Positions 34,718 to 46,355 of a stretch of 64,000 bases of DNA are shown one piece after another. The position numbers were made by a program, and so were the translations under genes. Numbering within the stretch: the first letter of the stretch is position 1; each line of letters opens with the position of its first letter. Source of the stretch: Liquidambar formosana (Eukaryota; Streptophyta; Magnoliopsida; Saxifragales; Altingiaceae); NCBI GenBank assembly GCA_039720395.1, contig CM077820.1, positions 11,098,338 through 11,162,337 on the forward strand, read 5' to 3'. A model generated the notes under the pieces. It was not told the origin of the DNA, did not search any database, and worked only from the letters and a program-made list of their open reading frames with translations.

Positions 34718-35110
34718 ACCCTTCTAGATACTTCTCAGCACAAGAAGTCCACTGTAGACTGCAGGGAAACCATTCAAACCCATATTAGCTAGATGCACAT
34801 GGCTTCTCTCAAAGTATGAGAGAGAGGACACTCCCATCTTTTGTTAATCACTGCCCTACAATCCTTGAAGTCTTTTTATTTTTCTCAAATTTTGAGCCAT
34901 TGTTAAGATATCATTTTTTTTTCCCTTTTTCTTTTTTTTTTTTTTGGGGGGTGGGGGGGAAGAAGGGAGGAAGTAGACCAGCAATTACTTGGAATTATAT
35001 AAGAAGTATCTATAGAGGTCAAATTTTCAAGTGTTACCCCACGTGGGGTCTTAGTGGTTTCTTGCCTCTTCCATCTATTCGTAAGTAGTTCCAAAAGGGA
35101 TTCACGTGGA
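34718..35110. repeat. 3' flank module 1 (after PMEI-4)
   Basis: Landmarks in order: CTTCTCTCAAAGTATGAGAG, CATCTTTTGTTAATCA, TGCCCTACAATCCTTGAAG, CAAATTTTGAGCCATTG, AGTAGACCAGCAATTACTTGG. The same order recurs near 38040, 40210, 41100/48900 and 53510. No protein-coding signal; it may be a duplicated 3' region or a decayed noncoding gene. The uninterrupted site CTTCTCTCAAAGTA corresponds to the hAT insertion site in module 4. Confidence 0.7.
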
Positions 35111-35580
35111 TAGATAGATGCAGTTCGCCCGGCCTATGTGGTTCTTGAAGGTTTTGCTTGTTTAGTTGGCGTATAGTAGACCCTTTGCGAAACATTAAAA
35201 GTGAGTTTGATCAATTTTTCAAATTTACTATGAGTTGGTTTACGGAAAAATCAAATACCATTAAAAGAGTGGACCATTACTCAAAGTTTCCAAACAAATA
35301 TGAGAAACAAATTTTTTTGAACAATATAAATAAAAAATTATCATTAAAATCATCATCTAATGAGTTCTAATCACGGGAGAAAATGGCCAATAGCATATAT
35401 TGTGGTCTCGTGGTATTTGTCACACTAGTTAAATGAGTGATGTCAAGTTTAAATTTATGAAGAAGCATCGATATTTATTTGTTGACATTAGTGATTATAA
35501 GTCTTATAAAAAAAAAAATAAAAAAAACCGGAGAAAATTATGTACCAAAATAATGATAGTAAAAGAAGAGAGAAAACCTC
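35111..35580. other. Spacer between module 1 and the PMEI-5 upstream block, no gene
   Basis: AT-rich; a 70-codon open frame at 35158-35370 looks like chance. An A-rich tract lies near 35509-35528. Confidence 0.45.
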
Positions 35581-36503
35581 AAGAATTTTAGTCACTCTTC
35601 TGAGTGGCAGATTGAGCTGACTTTTGATAGTTAAAAAAGAAAGAAAGAAAGAAATTGATATCTTCCATTTCGATATATACGATAATTCTGATCCACATTC
35701 ATGTGGTCAAATTTATTATTTTCATATTGATTGTGTATCATTTCGTCCCTGCGCACGTGGCGGTTGGGAGGCATGAAAACAGTGGGTACCGCCAGCCTCT
35801 CATTTAAGAAATCTCCATTTCAAATTGTCAACTGTGAGACAGTAAGACAGAAATTGATTTCTCACGCATTTGAGCCCCTCGTGAGTTGTCCAACTAATTG
35901 TTGATTAACTTCCAAAATTAGTATGTCATTCCAGCTATGGTTCTCAATTTTCATTTTTCTTCCGACAAAACAAATGACCTGTCAAAATTAGTGGGCACAC
36001 ACTTGCCCTCAATTGAAATCAATCTATTTTAACTTCAAGATCCATGAGAAGATAATTAATCTAACTTAAAGTACGTTAGGTTAGGTTAATCTTATAAGAT
36101 GGGAACTCTCTCTCTCTTTCTATATATATATATATATAGAGAGAGAGAGGATGGTAAAACATGTTGACATCGTATACAAATTCAAATTTGGGTAGAATAC
36201 TATTTTTCATAAAACATTAATTCACTAATTACCTATCTAGCCAATATCAAAAAATAAATAAATAAAAATCAGTGGGTATCCATTGGCCTCGTTTAAAAAA
36301 TATCTATTTCAAACTTTATGATATATAGAGAAAAACACGTCTTACATCACATGCACTCTGGCCGACAAAATCTATCTTTCTGATTGTACATATGTAATAT
36401 ATTGCTGCCAAAATGACCTAGGAGTATATGAACTTTTTTTTTCTTTTAATTTTTTAGGAAATATTTTTAGCACTCCAAGAAAAGAAAAGCCTCTCACACT
36501 CCA

Positions 36504-36660
36504 GTGGAACCTTCCTTCCCCAGTTCCATCACTCCGATATGTATCTCCACAATAAATTGGAACCTTCCCTCCCCACTTCCCTCACTCCAATAGCTTCACA
36601 ATTAGCTCTATAAATTGAAACCTAGCTTCCCTCTCCACTTCCATCACTACCTCCAACACC
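36504..36660 (+). promoter_or_regulatory. Triplicated leader/promoter segment of PMEI-5 with TATA
   Basis: The segment GGAACCTTCCTTCCCCA...CCATCACTCC occurs three times in tandem (from about 36506, 36549 and 36617), once each in PMEI-4 and PMEI-6. The last copy carries CTATAAATT (36607-36615), about 105 bp before the ATG; the middle copy has AATAAATTGG in its place. A GAAA/GA leader precedes the ATG. Confidence 0.75.
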
Positions 36661-36718
36661 TTCACAGTCAGCTAAAGAGAAAAAAAACAGAAAGAAAGAA
36701 AGAAAGAAAGAGAGATCG

Positions 36719-37324
36719 ATGGAAGGCTCATGCTCTAACCATTTTGTTACAGTGATTCTCATCCTACTTGCCATCACATCCTTCATAAAATCAAGCTCCG
36801 CCGCACCACACACCGCCGAAAGCACGAGCACCGAGTTCATAAAATCATCTTGCAGTGCAACTACTTATCCACAACTTTGCGTTAGCTCCCTATCAAGCCA
36901 TGCAACCGAAATCCAAACAAATCCTGAGCTCCTAGCTAGCACTGCCCTCTCCGTGACCCTCTCCACCGCACGATCCACTTCCACCACCATGGTGAACCTA
37001 TCGCAAACTCATGGATTGAAGCCTAGAGAAGTTGCTGCCATGCAAGACTGCGTCAAGTATGTCAGTGACTCGGTTGTTGAGCTTCAAAGATCTCTAGATG
37101 AGATGAGTAATCTCAAGGGCTCTGATTTTCAGCTAAGGATAAGTGACTTACAAACTTGGGTTAGTGCTGCATTGACCGACGACGACATGTGCACCGAAGG
37201 GTTCGCCGATGATGCCATGAATGGGAATGTGAAGGACGAGGTGAAAGGCCAGGTTGTGAACATTGCGCATCTGACTAGCAATGCATTGGCTTTGATCAAT
37301 AACTATGCTTCTCTTCATGGTTAA
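36719..37324 (+). CDS. Pectin methylesterase inhibitor-like protein, 21 kDa subgroup (PMEI-5)
   Basis: The product has 201 residues. The signal peptide spans about 8-30, with SSSAAP at the likely cleavage region. The family cysteines are C45, C54, C111 and C158; C5 is in the signal region. The loop around the fourth cysteine reads LTDDDMCTEGFADD, where paralogues read TNEDTCMDGF or TDEDTCADGF, so this copy is the most changed of the plus-strand group in that segment. The last helix HLTSNALALINNYASL is conserved. No introns. The start follows a GAAA-type leader and matches its neighbours. It lies 2.7 kb downstream of PMEI-4 on the same strand and probably has its own promoter. Expected cell wall inhibitor of pectin methylesterase. 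Confidence 0.95.
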   Translation: MEGSCSNHFVTVILILLAITSFIKSSSAAPHTAESTSTEFIKSSCSATTYPQLCVSSLSSHATEIQTNPELLASTALSVTLSTARSTSTTMVNLSQTHGLKPREVAAMQDCVKYVSDSVVELQRSLDEMSNLKGSDFQLRISDLQTWVSAALTDDDMCTEGFADDAMNGNVKDEVKGQVVNIAHLTSNALALINNYASLHG

Positions 37325-37550
37325 CTCACCTTAAGTGAGATTAATTACTTATTAGTTAGAACTTAGAATGATGATGATGTTACAAACTATATGTACGTGT
37401 ACTTCCATCTTTTGTAATATATACAAATATGTAATGTGAATCATACTTGTGGCACGCAATAAGCGTTTTTCTTTTTACTTCCTCGATCTCTCTATCTTTT
37501 TCTTTTTTTTCTTATATACGTAAAAAATTTTCTGAACTTCAACGTAATAA

Positions 37551-37830
37551 GGGTCTGTTTGCATGTTTAATTTGAAATTAAATAATTAAAAAAAATAGAT
37601 AATAGTAAAGTCACAAATCCATCACCTTAAATTAAAATAATTAAAAAAGTCAAGTTATATAATCAATTCTGAAAAATTATAAAATGCCATTATTTTGAAT
37701 TCCAACTCTTATTTCCGATGATGATCATCATTTCTTGAATTTTTCAATTCAAAGTAATATATTTATATCTTTAATGCCATGTAAAATTTATTAAATTATC
37801 AAATTTCGAATTAGACTCCCAAACAAACCC
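37551..37830. mobile_element. MITE family C copy
   Basis: Ends GGGTCTGTTTGCATGTTTAA and (inverted) GGGTTTGTTTGGGAGTC. Inner arms show TTTGAAATTAAATAATTAAA and TAAATTATCAAATTTCGAAT. The target duplication is unclear. Confidence 0.7.
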
Positions 37831-38371
37831 TCCATTTATTAAAAAAAAAAAATTACAGACGGGATATTGGACCCAGAAATGTCTAGTATATTAGTTATTT
37901 GTACCAGTTGTGCTCACGAGATGATGTATTACTTGATTGTAAGTAAAAGAAAATGTGATTATCTTTCTATTTCAAAAAATATGAATCCATAAACAAAATC
38001 GATATATCTAACCAATATATATATATAATCTCCCATCAATTCAAACCCACATTAGCTAGACCAGCGAAGCATGAGTTCACTTATCTCAAAGTGATAGAGA
38101 TGACGGTCAAAGCTTTAATTTAATTAGTTAATCAATGCTTCCATGAACGCCCTTGATCTGTGTTGTGTCGGCTCTTTCAAGTCAACAATCTTATTAGTTG
38201 TATTGTATGTTTATATTAGTGAAAGTTGTCTGTCTTTGTTAATTGGTGGTTAAAAAAACGTTGAGGGGAACAAATAAAATAAAATAAAATGGTTGTCTAT
38301 CTTTATTTTTAAATTTTTATGGGTACATGTGAAATGAGTACTAGATGATGGTGTGGAGCCTTATCCCGTTT

Positions 38372-38530
38372 GAGGATTACAGGCCAATCAGGCTAGGGCA
38401 AATAATTTCAGATCCATGCAAGTTGGGTCATTCTTAATTAAATTAGTAATTAGTTACTACGAAATTAGTAGTCATTTCTATGGATATGTTATTATTTGTC
38501 TGTAGTTGCACCAATCGGTAATTCCTTCCC
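38372..38530. mobile_element. MITE family B, copy 4
   Basis: Ends GAGGATTACAGGCCAATCA and (inverted) GGGAAGGAATTACCGATTGG. The interior shares AATTAAATTAGTAATTAGTT-like and AAATTAGTAGTCATTT words with the other copies. Confidence 0.65.
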
Positions 38531-38697
38531 ACATGTTTTGGTGAGAATTGTCTTTTATCTTTTATTTTTTGGTTACCTCTGTAATGTGTAGTAAGTGATG
38601 GTATATATGGAACTTGTTTTTGTATATAATGCAAGTTGTACATACTCATTATTGTAGAATCCAAGTAAAACTAAGGTTTTGTTTGCCTAATCACTTA

Positions 38698-38970
38698 GGG
38701 CCAGTTTGGTTGTCCAATTTGAAATTAAATAATTTAAGAAAGTTTACATGGTATTGATGGCATACTCTATCATCTTGAATTAACAAATTGAAGAAAATGA
38801 TAATTATCATCACAAACAAAGAGTGGCAATTCAAAATAGTGGTATTTCATCAATTTTTTAAAATTAACTTTACAACATCAACTATGATAATAACTATAAT
38901 ATTTTGAAATATTCTAATTCAAGGTAATAGATTTAAAATATTATAATTTAAGGTGATAACCAAACAGGCC
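38698..38970. mobile_element. MITE family C copy
   Basis: Ends GGGCCAGTTTGGTTGTCC and (inverted) GGCCTGTTTGGTTATCACC, about 273 bp. It contains the family words ATCATCACAAA and TACAACATCAACTATGATAA. Confidence 0.75.
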
Positions 38971-39552
38971 ATTACAGTTTCATCAAATTTTGAGCCATGG
39001 TCAAGAGATCATTTGGGGGATTCTGTAGACCAGCAAGTACGTACTTGGATTTTCATAAGACTAGCTTATATATAGGTCAAATTATTCAAATAAGCCACCC
39101 ATGAGACAACTTGCTGCACAAAACATGCACGTGGATGGGTTAATTATTTGTTTGTTTGTTTCAACGTGGGATAAGAGGAGACTTTTTGAGAAATATAAAA
39201 ATTCGGTCAATTTAATCAAATTTAATTTGTCGCTCAGCAAGTTTACATTTCTAGCAAGGCTGTGAGGTTTTGTACCCAAATAAATAAACAAGCTTAAAGA
39301 ACGAAGGCATAAACAAGCCTTTTTAGATTATTAAGGGCCTATTTAGGAACTCCAAAACTGAATCAAAATATTGGATTCAATTCTTAATTCTTATTTGATT
39401 TTAAATAAACCAACTCACAATTGGTTAAAAAAAAGTGTATCGATACATTGTTTTAAAAAAAAAGAAGAAAGCCAAACTGATTAGTATGAAAAAAAAAAAA
39501 AAAAAAAAAAAGATGACTTACCAAACAATGTAAAATCAAAATTGACTAGATA

Positions 39553-39770
39553 GCCCCTCCCGTGGTAGCTTAGTGATAATGGGCAAGCTTGGGACGAACC
39601 GTAAAATTGGAGGTCACGAGTTCGATTCCTCACTAGTGTGATTACTCAGCAACTCAAATGATGTGTAGGTCATAGGAGGCGGCTTGTACATCTGGGGTTA
39701 TCTGTTAGGGGTGGATCACTAAGTGGCCTTGCCTTGGTGGGATTTCTTCTTTTAAATAATAATAATAATG
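39553..39770 (+). mobile_element. tRNA-derived SINE
   Basis: A-box-like GTGGTAGCTTAGTGATAATG and B-box GGTCACGAGTTCGATTCC, 55-60 bp apart, then a body with GGCGGCTTGTACATCTGGGG and a TAATAA tail. The body resembles the SINE-like unit at 22146-22300. Confidence 0.75.
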
Positions 39771-39969
39771 ATGACAAGATTTAGTTGGCTGAGTTTCAGG
39801 TTTGTTGAACAACTCCAAAGGATGAGTTGGTTTACTAAAATGTAGTGTGGATATTAATTGTGACAGTAAATATATTTCTTTTTCCTCTCTAGCTCTCTCA
39901 TTTGATTATTTAAAAAAATCTATAAACTTATACTCTGGGCACGATAATTTTGTTTAGAAAGATCAAAAT

Positions 39970-40990
39970 TGCAAACGGGCTATATTAGACCTCGAGAAAT
40001 GCTAAGCATACTGATTAAATATTCCAGTTGTGTCTATCAGATGATGTGTAAATGGCATGACTATAAATAAGAGAAAAAGTGAGCCTCATTCGATCTGTTC
40101 CAAGATATGAATGTCACATAAGATAGGTAAACAAAACCGGTCTATATAACACCCCCCCCTCCCCCACACACATATATATATATATATCTATCTTGTCTCC
40201 CAATATTCATTCCCATTAATTAAGTAGATGAGTCACGAATGAGTTCACTTTGTCTCAAGGTATGATAATAGAGATGACAATCAAATGTATAGTTAATAGA
40301 TGTTTCCATGAACACCCTCCATCTGTGTCATGTTGACTCTGTAAGGTCTAACAATTTTTATTAGTTGTATTGTATAATTATTTTAGTGAAAGTTATTTGT
40401 CTTTATTTATTTATTAATTTTGGGTATATGTGATATTTACTTAGATGAAGGTGTGGAACTCTATATTTGTATTGCTGAAAGTTGTCTTTCTTTTTCTTAT
40501 TATTTTTATTTTTTGGGTATATGTGTAATGTGAGTGGAGTACATGACCGTGTTTTGTATATGTTGCAAGTTGTGTACATTAATGTGGAATTTATATAAGG
40601 ACAACTAGTGTTTCCTTTGTGTAATCACTTGCATGTCCTCAAATTTTGAACCATGGTGAAGACATCAATTGGGGGGGGAAGTGGACCGGCAGTTACTTGG
40701 AAATCACTCGAAATTTCATAAGGCTAGCTGATGGGTTAAATATTGGCCTCTGTTTTAGAAAAGATGGACAACTTGCAAGTCCATCTTTGCAGAGATGATG
40801 AAAGAGATTAGTACACAGAAACCGAAAAAACAAAGAGAAAAGAAAGAAAGAGATTAGTACATATATAGTTCTGATTAAAAAAAGAAAAAAAACAAGTGCA
40901 TCTTTCAATTGAATACAAGGGGTCACGTAAAGACAAAACATAAGCCACCCATGGAACAACTTAGCACTTCCATGTATTCGCTTGTCATCT
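39970..40990. repeat. 3' flank module 3, without a gene
   Basis: Same landmark order as modules 1 and 2 (GATGAGTCACGAATGAGTTC, CTTTGTCTCAAGGTATGATA, GTGAAAGTT, CAAATTTTGAACCATGGTGA, AAGTGGACCGGCAGTTACTT). No PMEI gene precedes it: 39.1-40.2 kb holds a SINE and spacer. Either the gene was lost or only the flank was duplicated. Confidence 0.65.
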
Positions 40991-41229
40991 CCCTCCATAC
41001 CACATACGACTCAGATCGCAAGTAAAATATTTGGCATTTTTCTTCCCAAGTTAAACAAAAATAAAATAAAAATTGACATATTGTTAATAAGTCATCTGTT
41101 AAATGTTATTTAGTCTCACATTAGCGATATGATCCACGCACAAGTTTTGCTTCTCTCAAATAGGGATGGCAATGGGTCAGGTCGGATGCGGGTCGGCACT
41201 ACCCCATACCACTACACCAAAAATGGTTT

Positions 41230-41600
41230 TTAACAACACTACATCAACAACGTTTCATGTTAAATGTTGTCGTAGGGGGTTTTTAACAACGTTTTTGACA
41301 AAAACGTTGTTAAAAAGTGTTACTATAGAGATATTAACAACATTGGTTATATAGATGTTGTAAATACACTCTTTAACAACGTTTCTGTGAACGTTGTTGA
41401 TGTGTAGTGCTTCCACAACATTTGTATAAACGTTGTTGATTATAACAACGTTTTGATAAATGTTGTTATTGAAGGGAGTCTATCACAACGTTTATATATA
41501 TGTTGTTAAAGGGGACCTTGATTTAACAACGTTTTTATAAACGTTGTTATTGAAGGGAGTCTATTACAACTTTTACGTATATGTTGTTATTGAGGGGACC
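41230..41600. repeat. 5' subterminal repeats of CACTA-1
   Basis: At least ten copies of short words around an AACGTT palindrome in both orientations. In known CACTA elements such arrays bind the TnpA-type protein. Confidence 0.8.
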
Positions 41601-41699
41601 TTTCACTAAAGGGGGGAACTCATTTTTGGTCTCCCGCGCGCTAGGCTTTCCATTTTTTTTTTCTTTTTTTGACTGGTTTAGTCTCTTTTAGACTTTTAG

Positions 41700-43130
41700 C
41701 CTTTACGTTTGGAAACCCTTTTTCCTATTCTCTATTTCTCTCAGACTAATATTGCCGCTGCCATCAGTACCAGCATTGTCACCGTTGCCATCGCCGGCAT
41801 CGTCACCGTTGCCATCGCCGGACTCGTCGCCCTAGCCTCGCGGTCCATCCTCTGGTGTTCCTCTTGCTGCCATAAGGTGTGCACTTTCTCTCTTAATCTT
41901 CTCATCGATTTCATTTTCTCGGGAATAATCCCTCTTTTATTTTCTGCTCTATAACTCAGATCAATCAGCTCCTTCTTTCCCCTCATCTGCAAACGTTTCC
42001 TTTGGTATGTTTTACTCTGATTTATCACTCTGTCTCGTCTCTCTCTCTTCTCTTACTCTTTCCATTCCTTAATGTAAAGACAACACCCGATTGGTTCAGT
42101 TATGGTGGTCTCTGTTTCTTGGCTTGGCAGTGGTCTGATGGTTTCCTCTTCTCATTGCTAGCCCGCTGATTAGGATCCATTTTTGATCTGCTGTAGGTAC
42201 TTTTTTTCATGGAAAGGCTTTGCTGCTGGCTTGTGGTGTGTGCTGATTTGATGTGTTAATTGGCCATATGTGATAGGTTGGTGGGATTTTTCCAGGTTCG
42301 TTTTTTTTGTTTACCTCTATCTGGTGCTCTCCAAGTGTTTGTTGTTTGGTGTCTTAGGGATCCCTGTTCTAGGCTGCCTATCAAGTTCGATGTGTGTGTG
42401 TGTGTAATTGTTATTTATTACTGTTTTGAACTGTAAAATTTTGGCGAAAGGCTACCTCCATGAGCAGGTAAAACCATTTTTTTGATGAGGATCTTCTTTA
42501 TGCTGTGCTTCTTCATATAACTAATGGTTTTTATAATACCCAAAAGAAGAATTGAACAGAGAAGGTACTATTATCTCTCTGTTTTCATTAAACCATTGTG
42601 CTGGGTGTAGTGAAGATTTGATAAGTTGACAACAAGAAACTTCATTTTTGAGTCTTTACTTTTCAAGTGAAGATTATTGAAAAAGGGCGTAGGCAATTTG
42701 TAAAGGTCATTGAATCAGTTGCATTTTTTTTGCACCCTTGCCTAGCCATGTTCTTATAGGTTATAATGTTATGCATTCCCCCCAGCTTAGGATTTCATCT
42801 TAATTTTTTGTGCCACTGTTTTAAAGATCAGCATGCATTTTTATCTGATCCTCTATTGCCTATTTTATTACTAACACATGTTTATTGAACTTGGATAAAT
42901 TCCTGGTATAATTGTTTGGATTCATTAAATGCAAGCCATTCAGACTTTCTATATAACAGTCAGCTTGCCTGTATGTTATCTTCTTTTTCTATTTATTTTT
43001 TCATTTTTTTCTCAATACAGGCACCCTTTTTCTCCCTGAATTTGCACACACTTGCAGAACAACTTGCAAAAGTAGATCTATCACAAAGGCTCTTCATTGA
43101 AGAAGATCTATTACCACCAGAGCTGGTATG
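41700..43130 (+). other. Gene-like stretch inside CACTA-1, possible captured exons
   Basis: 41745-41880 is a GC-rich stretch with a 24-bp repeat (CCGTTGCCATCGCCGG twice) ending before GTGTGC, a possible splice donor. At 43021-43125 an open segment bounded by CTCAATACAG and GTATGT reads APFFSLNLHTLAEQLAKVDL and continues to EEDLLPPEL. It looks like a real internal exon, but I do not recognise the gene. Confidence 0.4.
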
Positions 43131-45235
43131 TTTACATCCTACTTTGAAGTTTCTTATTACATTGCCAACAGTCTTTATAGGCATTGTAGGTAGATGCTTG
43201 AAAGGGCCTCGAGGTGAGGGTCTAGCAGTAATTTTTGAGGGGTGATGGGGTTTACATGGGGTGTACACCTTAGGTGTTGTGGCCCCACATATGTTGACTT
43301 ATTTTACCATCTGCAGCTATTGGGAAAAAGTTCTCTCTCTCTCTCTCTCTTGCCATATTTAACGTGAATCTTTCTTTCATAATTTTATAATTTGTGACAT
43401 AAACAAATATTGAGATTATTTGAAAAATTCTGGAATAACATTCATATAATTCCCAAATCAATAATTCTGGATGCATTCTTTTTCAAAAGATGCGTTGCTT
43501 TTTTTATGCTTTAGCTATTAAATTTTCTCTTTAAGTTTTATCAATATCTTCCTACTATTCTTAGAGTTTGAAATTATGCTTGGAAGTTAGATAGTTTCCA
43601 AACCTTAAATTAGTTATTATATTTACCTCTATTAACAAATCCTACTTCCTTGCTAAATGTTGATGGGACTTGTTGGGCCAAGCTAGTTTAACTTGTATTG
43701 TGGTCTTTTGCACTTGATTGTCATAATTAAAATCTACATTGAAACAGATTTATTTCTTCATCTATCTTATTTTTTCCTATATGTTGGATGGATTTTATTG
43801 TTACTCCAAAACCTTTTCCTGAGCCAAATTCATTTCAAGTGACCAAATTGTAGTAGAACCTCCTTGAATGTCAAGGAGATGTCCTGTGAACACCAGGAAA
43901 GAGTTTGCTTGTTACTCAAGAACATTAGAGGACTACTTCGGTGAACATTTTGAGAAAACTTGCAGACAGGTTTGCAACCATTCACAAACATTTATTCAGC
44001 AGCTTGTGTTGTAAAATCGTTTTTCATTAGGTTTTTCAGTGATTCTAGATTGTTTTCTTTCTAACATCATGGTACAAATCACTATAATGGTGGGTGTATC
44101 TCTTTTATTTCTTTCATTTTTTGTTCGGGGGGAGCATTGCATTTTGATTTCCATACTTGTTACTGGAAGTGGTAACTACGAGATTACAATTTATTTATTT
44201 TATTTTATGAAGAACTATGGGGTTACATTTTTGTTTGAAAATGGTTATTTTTTAAATTCTACGAATAAATGATGTTCCCATTGGTCATGGTATGAATTTG
44301 TTGAGCTGAACAATATAATATTAAATATTATAAGTTGTTCTGGCTTTTGATCATGACACTGCTTATTTTTGTTTTTTCATGATGGATTGGCTTTTGATCA
44401 TGACCATGGTGGATTCTAATATGATATACCTTCTCCATGAAAGTACAGTTCAGCAAAGCATTCTCCGGGCCTTTCATGCCTTGTGCCAATCCTCCTCTGC
44501 TACAAATATTAAGACCAAGTTGTCACAGGTACAGATCTTTGTGTGGAGAATGTTTTTCTTTTCTTTTTTTCTGCTTCTACAATAGAATGAGTACCTTTTT
44601 TAAGTTATTAAACAGAAACAATGGCTATTGTGCTCAACTTGAGTTTGACATTTGTTATGAAAACAATGATTGTTTGGACAAGCTACCTTGTTATGTCCAA
44701 GAACACTTCAGTGCATATGATAGAATTCATCAGAAAATATTCCAGTGAGTACTTGAATAAGGAAGATGACATATGTCTGACTGGGAAAAAAAGGATGACA
44801 TATGGATGCATTTATAGTATATTAGCATTCATAGAATGTTTTGAAGCAACTAGTGCTTGTATTGATCTCCAACTCTTGAGCCCTTTAAAGAGGAAAACAT
44901 GAAAATATTGAAGAATGTATTAAAAAAAGGAATAAAATGTAAATGCATTTACCTACTTTTTACTTAGGAATTTCCAAATTGAGAGTGAAAACAAACACTT
45001 CAGTGCCTTTCTTTCACTCATGGTCCGAATAAATAAAATTTATTATAATATGAATTATGCAAGGGAAATTTATGATCTTATATGGTTGTATTTTGAATAT
45101 AGTGATTAGAACCCAACAATTAATGGTCCTACCTAAAATATGGATAAAATTATTTGAGACCGTCTAATTTACTCTGTTGCATTAGACCGTTAGAGTTTTT
45201 TGCAAAATGGGCTTTAAAATGTTTAATAAACTAAC
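43131..45235 (+). other. Interior of CACTA-1; another exon-like piece
   Basis: Around 44445-44528 an open segment reads TVQQSILRAFHALCQSSSAT and ends in CACAG before GTACAG, resembling an exon end. The rest is T-rich intron-like DNA with no clear frame. Source unknown. Confidence 0.3.
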
Positions 45236-45465
45236 GGCCTATTTGGGCATCCAATTTAGAATTAAACAATTCAAGAAATTTTACATAGGATTGAAGGCAC
45301 AATCCATCACCTTGAATTGTCAAATTCAAGAACATGATGGTCATCATCACAAATAAGAGAAAAAATTCAAAATAGTAGTATTTCATGAATTTCTAAGAAT
45401 TGATTCTACAACATCAACTATAGTGATGACTTCAACTTTTTAAAATATTCCAATCCAATCCAAGT
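45236..45465. mobile_element. MITE family C, partial, inside CACTA-1
   Basis: Left end GGCCTATTTGGGCATCCAAT and family words (ATCCATCACCTTGAATTG, ATCATCACAAATAAGAG, ACAACATCAACTATAGTGAT). The right end is missing; after 45465 the sequence changes to a piece also found near 57435 in CACTA-2. Confidence 0.65.
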
Positions 45466-45746
45466 GGTTTTTTTGCATTTTCTTCTCTCAAATTCATTTT
45501 AGGTGTTTACTCTAGTTGCAGCAAGAACATTAAATCCATACGTTCTGCTCTTAGAATGATTATTATTTGTTATTATCCGATGATTATTATTTAGGTCGGA
45601 GGATATAACTTTGCCCTTGGTTTACCTTTTGTACTCTATTGTTCGTACTCCAATTGAAAAAAAAAATAGAAAAAAAGAAGAGAGAGTGTCATTTCCATTA
45701 GATTAAAAAAAAAAAAAAAAGAGTCAAAAAACAAAAAAAGTGAGAG

Positions 45747-46355
45747 CTACTCAATAGTAGCATTTTGGGTAGAACTAGAAGGGTCAGTTGGGGGTTGCCT
45801 TTGTGGGCCTTGGGTAGAACTGGAGGGATCAGCTGGAGGTTGCCTCTGTGGGCTGCCTGGAACCCTTTCTCGATCAATGATTTGATCAGTGAGCCTCTCC
45901 AGTGCCTCGACCCTTAGTGTGAGTCTGTTAGAATAGGAGTCCACCATTCTTTGTAACTCTCTATTCTCCGCTCTCAAAGCCCTCATCCTTCGATAGGCTC
46001 CGTCGAGCAACCCCTGGAGACGAGTGACCTGGTCACTTAGACTTTGCATGTGCACATTTCTGGTGTGCAAACGCCGAGCCATGTTAGCAGTAAATGTTGT
46101 GGCCTGAGCACTGAGAGCCATGGAGTCTCTTATTACGTCCAGGTCGGACCGTCTAACCAGTATTCTCTCATCACGAGGAGTGATGAGTCCCTCCGCTACT
46201 GCCGTTGCGTTCGCAAGATTGTAAATTACAGAATCGTCAACTGTAAGGGGTTGGTTTTGAACATTTAGGAACCTTGGGTGCCAGACCTCTGGTTGTGTTG
46301 CTGGCGTTGTGTTTAAATCAGGACGGTTTTGTGGGGCAGAGGAGGAAGAGGCCAT
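45747..46355 (-). CDS. Hypothetical coiled-coil protein carried by CACTA-1
   Basis: Product of 202 residues from the ATG at 46355. The N terminus is Ser/Pro-rich (MASSSSAPQNRPDLN). Residues about 65-165 are rich in Arg, Glu, Gln and Leu with heptad-like spacing (SLSDQVTRLQGLLDG, RALRAENRELQRMVDSY), so a long coiled coil is likely. The C-terminal tail has a duplicated 15-residue motif, PQRQPPADPSSSTQ and PQRQPPTDPSSSTQ. There is no signal peptide, membrane segment or transposase motif. Its codon composition is far more GC-rich than the surroundings, and the frame is intact, which suggests recent capture or selection. A TATA-like TTTATACA at about 46917-46926 (minus) and a CT-rich leader lie upstream. 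It could be a DNA-binding accessory protein of the transposon (a TnpA counterpart), a retroelement accessory ORF, or a captured host gene. Function unknown. Confidence 0.55.
   Translation of the reverse strand: MASSSSAPQNRPDLNTTPATQPEVWHPRFLNVQNQPLTVDDSVIYNLANATAVAEGLITPRDERILVRRSDLDVIRDSMALSAQATTFTANMARRLHTRNVHMQSLSDQVTRLQGLLDGAYRRMRALRAENRELQRMVDSYSNRLTLRVEALERLTDQIIDRERVPGSPQRQPPADPSSSTQGPQRQPPTDPSSSTQNATIE

Larger units (their letters stand above)
37840..39110. repeat. 3' flank module 2 (after PMEI-5)
   Basis: Shares CAAACCCACATTAGCTAGA, CTTATCTCAAAGTGATAGAG, TTAATCAATGC, GTGAAAGTTGTCTGTCTTTG, CAAATTTTGAGCCATGGTCA and GTAGACCAGCAAGTACGTAC with the other modules. Its left part (about 37870-38010) is repeated at about 39990-40140. 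It contains the MITEs at 38372 and 38698. Confidence 0.7.
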
